15,715 nucleotides of DNA from Desulfarculus sp. (GTDB lineage Bacteria > Desulfobacterota > Desulfarculia > Desulfarculales > Desulfarculaceae), in NCBI GenBank assembly GCA_020216805.1, contig JAIWNN010000086.1, positions 1 to 15,715 on the forward strand. Direction: 5' to 3'. A program made the position numbers and the translations under genes. Of this stretch, positions 15,101 through 15,715 are shown piece by piece. Under the pieces are notes generated by a model. That model ran no database searches and had not been told where the DNA came from. It saw only the letters and a program-made list of their open reading frames with translations. The stretch's first letter is position 1; each line of letters opens with the position of its first letter.

Positions 15101-15175
15101 TGCCGCTCCGGGGCTCCCAACCTGCGCGGCTTCACCACCCAGGACGTCATGGCCCAGATCGAGGCCATGTTGTAA
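12155..15175 (+). CDS. hdrA: Selenoprotein HdrA, double-module flavin/Fe-S subunit
   Basis: Read through the in-frame UGA at 12338-12340 as selenocysteine, this is a 1006-residue HdrA, the FAD and iron-sulfur subunit of heterodisulfide-reductase-type electron-bifurcating complexes. Order of parts: FAD domain with GGGIAG at 15-20; TNDCAM-Sec62[12 protein letters not shown], where HdrA normally has Cys; inserted ferredoxin clusters (Cys111/114/117/121 and Cys158/166/169/173); QCVGSR and CSSVCCMYA cluster segment; the HdrA-type cluster domain starting CSCG at 463-466; a second FAD domain with GGGIAG from 602; a second QCVGSR and YCSKVCC segment; C-terminal ferredoxin (Cys943/946/949/953 and Cys973/976/979/983). 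It is cytosolic, with no signal peptide. Sequence after the UGA continues the family without a break, excluding a pseudogene. mvhD follows after 18 bases. Physiological partners are not shown. Confidence 0.95.
12338..12373 (+). promoter_or_regulatory. Sec62 UGA codon and candidate SECIS element in hdrA
   Basis: UGA at 12338-12340 is followed 15 bases later by a 6-bp hairpin (12356-12361 with 12368-12373, two G-U pairs). Its 6-base loop GAGGTC contains GGUC, like the SelB-binding apical loop of the E. coli fdhF SECIS. Distance and in-ORF location suit bacterial selenocysteine insertion. Confidence 0.75.
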
Positions 15176-15193
15176 GGAGCGAGGGGTGCGCCC

Positions 15194-15634
15194 ATGAGTG
15201 ATCATGCCGAGTTCCAGCCGCGCATCGCGGCCTTTCTGTGCAACTGGTGCTCCTATGGAGCCGCGGACCTGGCCGGCGTCAGCCGTCTCCAGTATCCGCC
15301 CAACATCCACGTGATCCGCATCCCCTGCACCGGCCGGATGAGCCCCAAGTTCATCCTCCAGGCCTTCCGCAAGGGAGTCGACGGGGTCTGGGTCTCCGGC
15401 TGACACCCGGGCGACTGCCACTATATTGCTGGCAACATGTTCGCCCGGCGGCGGTTCGCCGTCCTGAAAAACCTGCTGGAGTACGTGGGCCTGGAGCCCG
15501 GTCGTCTGCACTTCTCCTGGATCTCCTCGGCCGAGGCCGAGAAGTTCCAAAAAACCGTCACCGCCGTCACCGAGGCGGTCAAGGCCCTGGGGCCGGCCCA
15601 ACACCTGATCAAAGACATCCGGAAGGTGGCCTGA
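15194..15634 (+). CDS. mvhD: Selenoprotein MvhD, Fe-S electron-transfer subunit
   Basis: Read through UGA at 15401-15403 as selenocysteine, this gives the full 146-residue MvhD/FlpD-type subunit that passes electrons between a hydrogenase, formate dehydrogenase or similar module and HdrA through an iron-sulfur cluster. Visible cluster-type cysteines: Cys16 and Cys19 (CNWC), Cys45 (IPCTGR) and Cys75. The motif Sec70-HPGDCHY matches the family's CHPGDCHY, with Sec in place of the first Cys. The C-terminal part ([20 protein letters not shown], then [12 protein letters not shown]) is the normal MvhD ending. Start: ATG 15194, after GAGGGG at 15181. It follows hdrA by 18 bases and its stop overlaps the next start by one base (TGATG). 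Without Sec readthrough it would stop at 69 residues. Confidence 0.95.
15401..15448 (+). promoter_or_regulatory. Sec70 UGA codon and candidate SECIS element in mvhD
   Basis: After UGA at 15401-15403, CCGGGCGA (15407-15414) pairs perfectly with TCGCCCGG (15441-15448). Inside it TGCCA (15416-15420) pairs with TGGCA (15430-15434) around a 9-base loop, with a one-sided bulge between the stems. The compound hairpin lies in the coding sequence just after the UGA, as for bacterial SECIS elements. The loop lacks GGUC, unlike the hdrA one. Confidence 0.7.
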
Positions 15635-15715
15635 TGGACAATCAAGCCATAGCCCAGCGGATCCGCGAGGTGGCCAAGCGGCTTTTGTCGGAGGGCAAGG
15701 TGGACGTGGTGATCG
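15634..15715 (+). CDS. Start of a third gene in the hdrA-mvhD operon (truncated)
   Basis: ATG at 15634 overlaps the mvhD stop codon (TGATG), so it is translationally coupled. Only 27 codons fit in the window. The visible start is an amphipathic helix (IAQRIREVAKRLLSEG) followed by a KVDVVI strand. Such a beginning is familiar from Fe-S dicluster/FrhB-like proteins encoded next to hdrA-mvhD in deltaproteobacteria, but the piece is too short to assign a family with certainty. Confidence 0.65.
   Translation, partial: MDNQAIAQRIREVAKRLLSEGKVDVVI

Noticed and set aside
15194..15403. mvhD as a truncated 69-residue protein with a separate second gene starting at 15437
   Set aside because: The two parts join in one frame as a normal-length MvhD with the UGA at a conserved Cys; ATG 15437 is an internal Met.
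12965..15604. Long minus-strand open frame (879 codons) opposite hdrA and mvhD
   Set aside because: Same reason: low-complexity translation, no motifs, opposite well-supported HdrA and MvhD.

Overview
The window looks like chromosome from a GC-rich, anaerobic, probably sulfate-reducing member of the Desulfobacterota (former Deltaproteobacteria). This is inferred from a heterodisulfide-reductase-type hdrA-mvhD operon with two in-frame UGA codons that are best read as selenocysteine, a Tat-exported iron superoxide dismutase, a TRAP transporter for a carboxylate, and strong G/C preference at third codon positions. No phage, insertion sequence or CRISPR array is visible.

Left part (1-6834): the 3' end of an unrecognised gene is followed by an exported Fe superoxide dismutase (348-1058). 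Convergent to it is a FadR-type GntR regulator (minus strand, 1197-1928). The regulator is divergent from a four-gene unit on the plus strand: a TRAP solute-binding protein, the small and large TRAP membrane subunits, and an acyl-CoA synthetase. The roughly 480-base divergent region has an AT-rich block and a perfect TGGT-N3-ACCA palindrome that suits a FadR-family operator. The likely logic is that the regulator senses a carboxylate or its CoA ester and controls uptake and activation of that acid.

Middle part (6835-11143): a small hypothetical gene converges on a minus-strand pair, a two-domain acyltransferase resembling the ornithine-lipid synthase OlsF and a LysE-family exporter. Next come a degenerate MobB-like protein (plus) and a tRNA-Leu(CAA) on the minus strand with a clear promoter and an intrinsic terminator.

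Right part (11234-15715): pyrR with its own promoter, then an intergenic region with a promoter and a Rex-like palindrome, then hdrA (1006 aa, Sec62), mvhD (146 aa, Sec70) and the first 27 codons of a third co-translated gene. HdrA and MvhD together would form the flavin/iron-sulfur core of an electron-bifurcating or electron-confurcating complex linking NADH, H2 or formate oxidation to ferredoxin and thiol/disulfide or sulfite-reduction chemistry. The two selenocysteine codons, each followed by a plausible bacterial SECIS hairpin, are the most notable content. A standard gene caller would break both genes.
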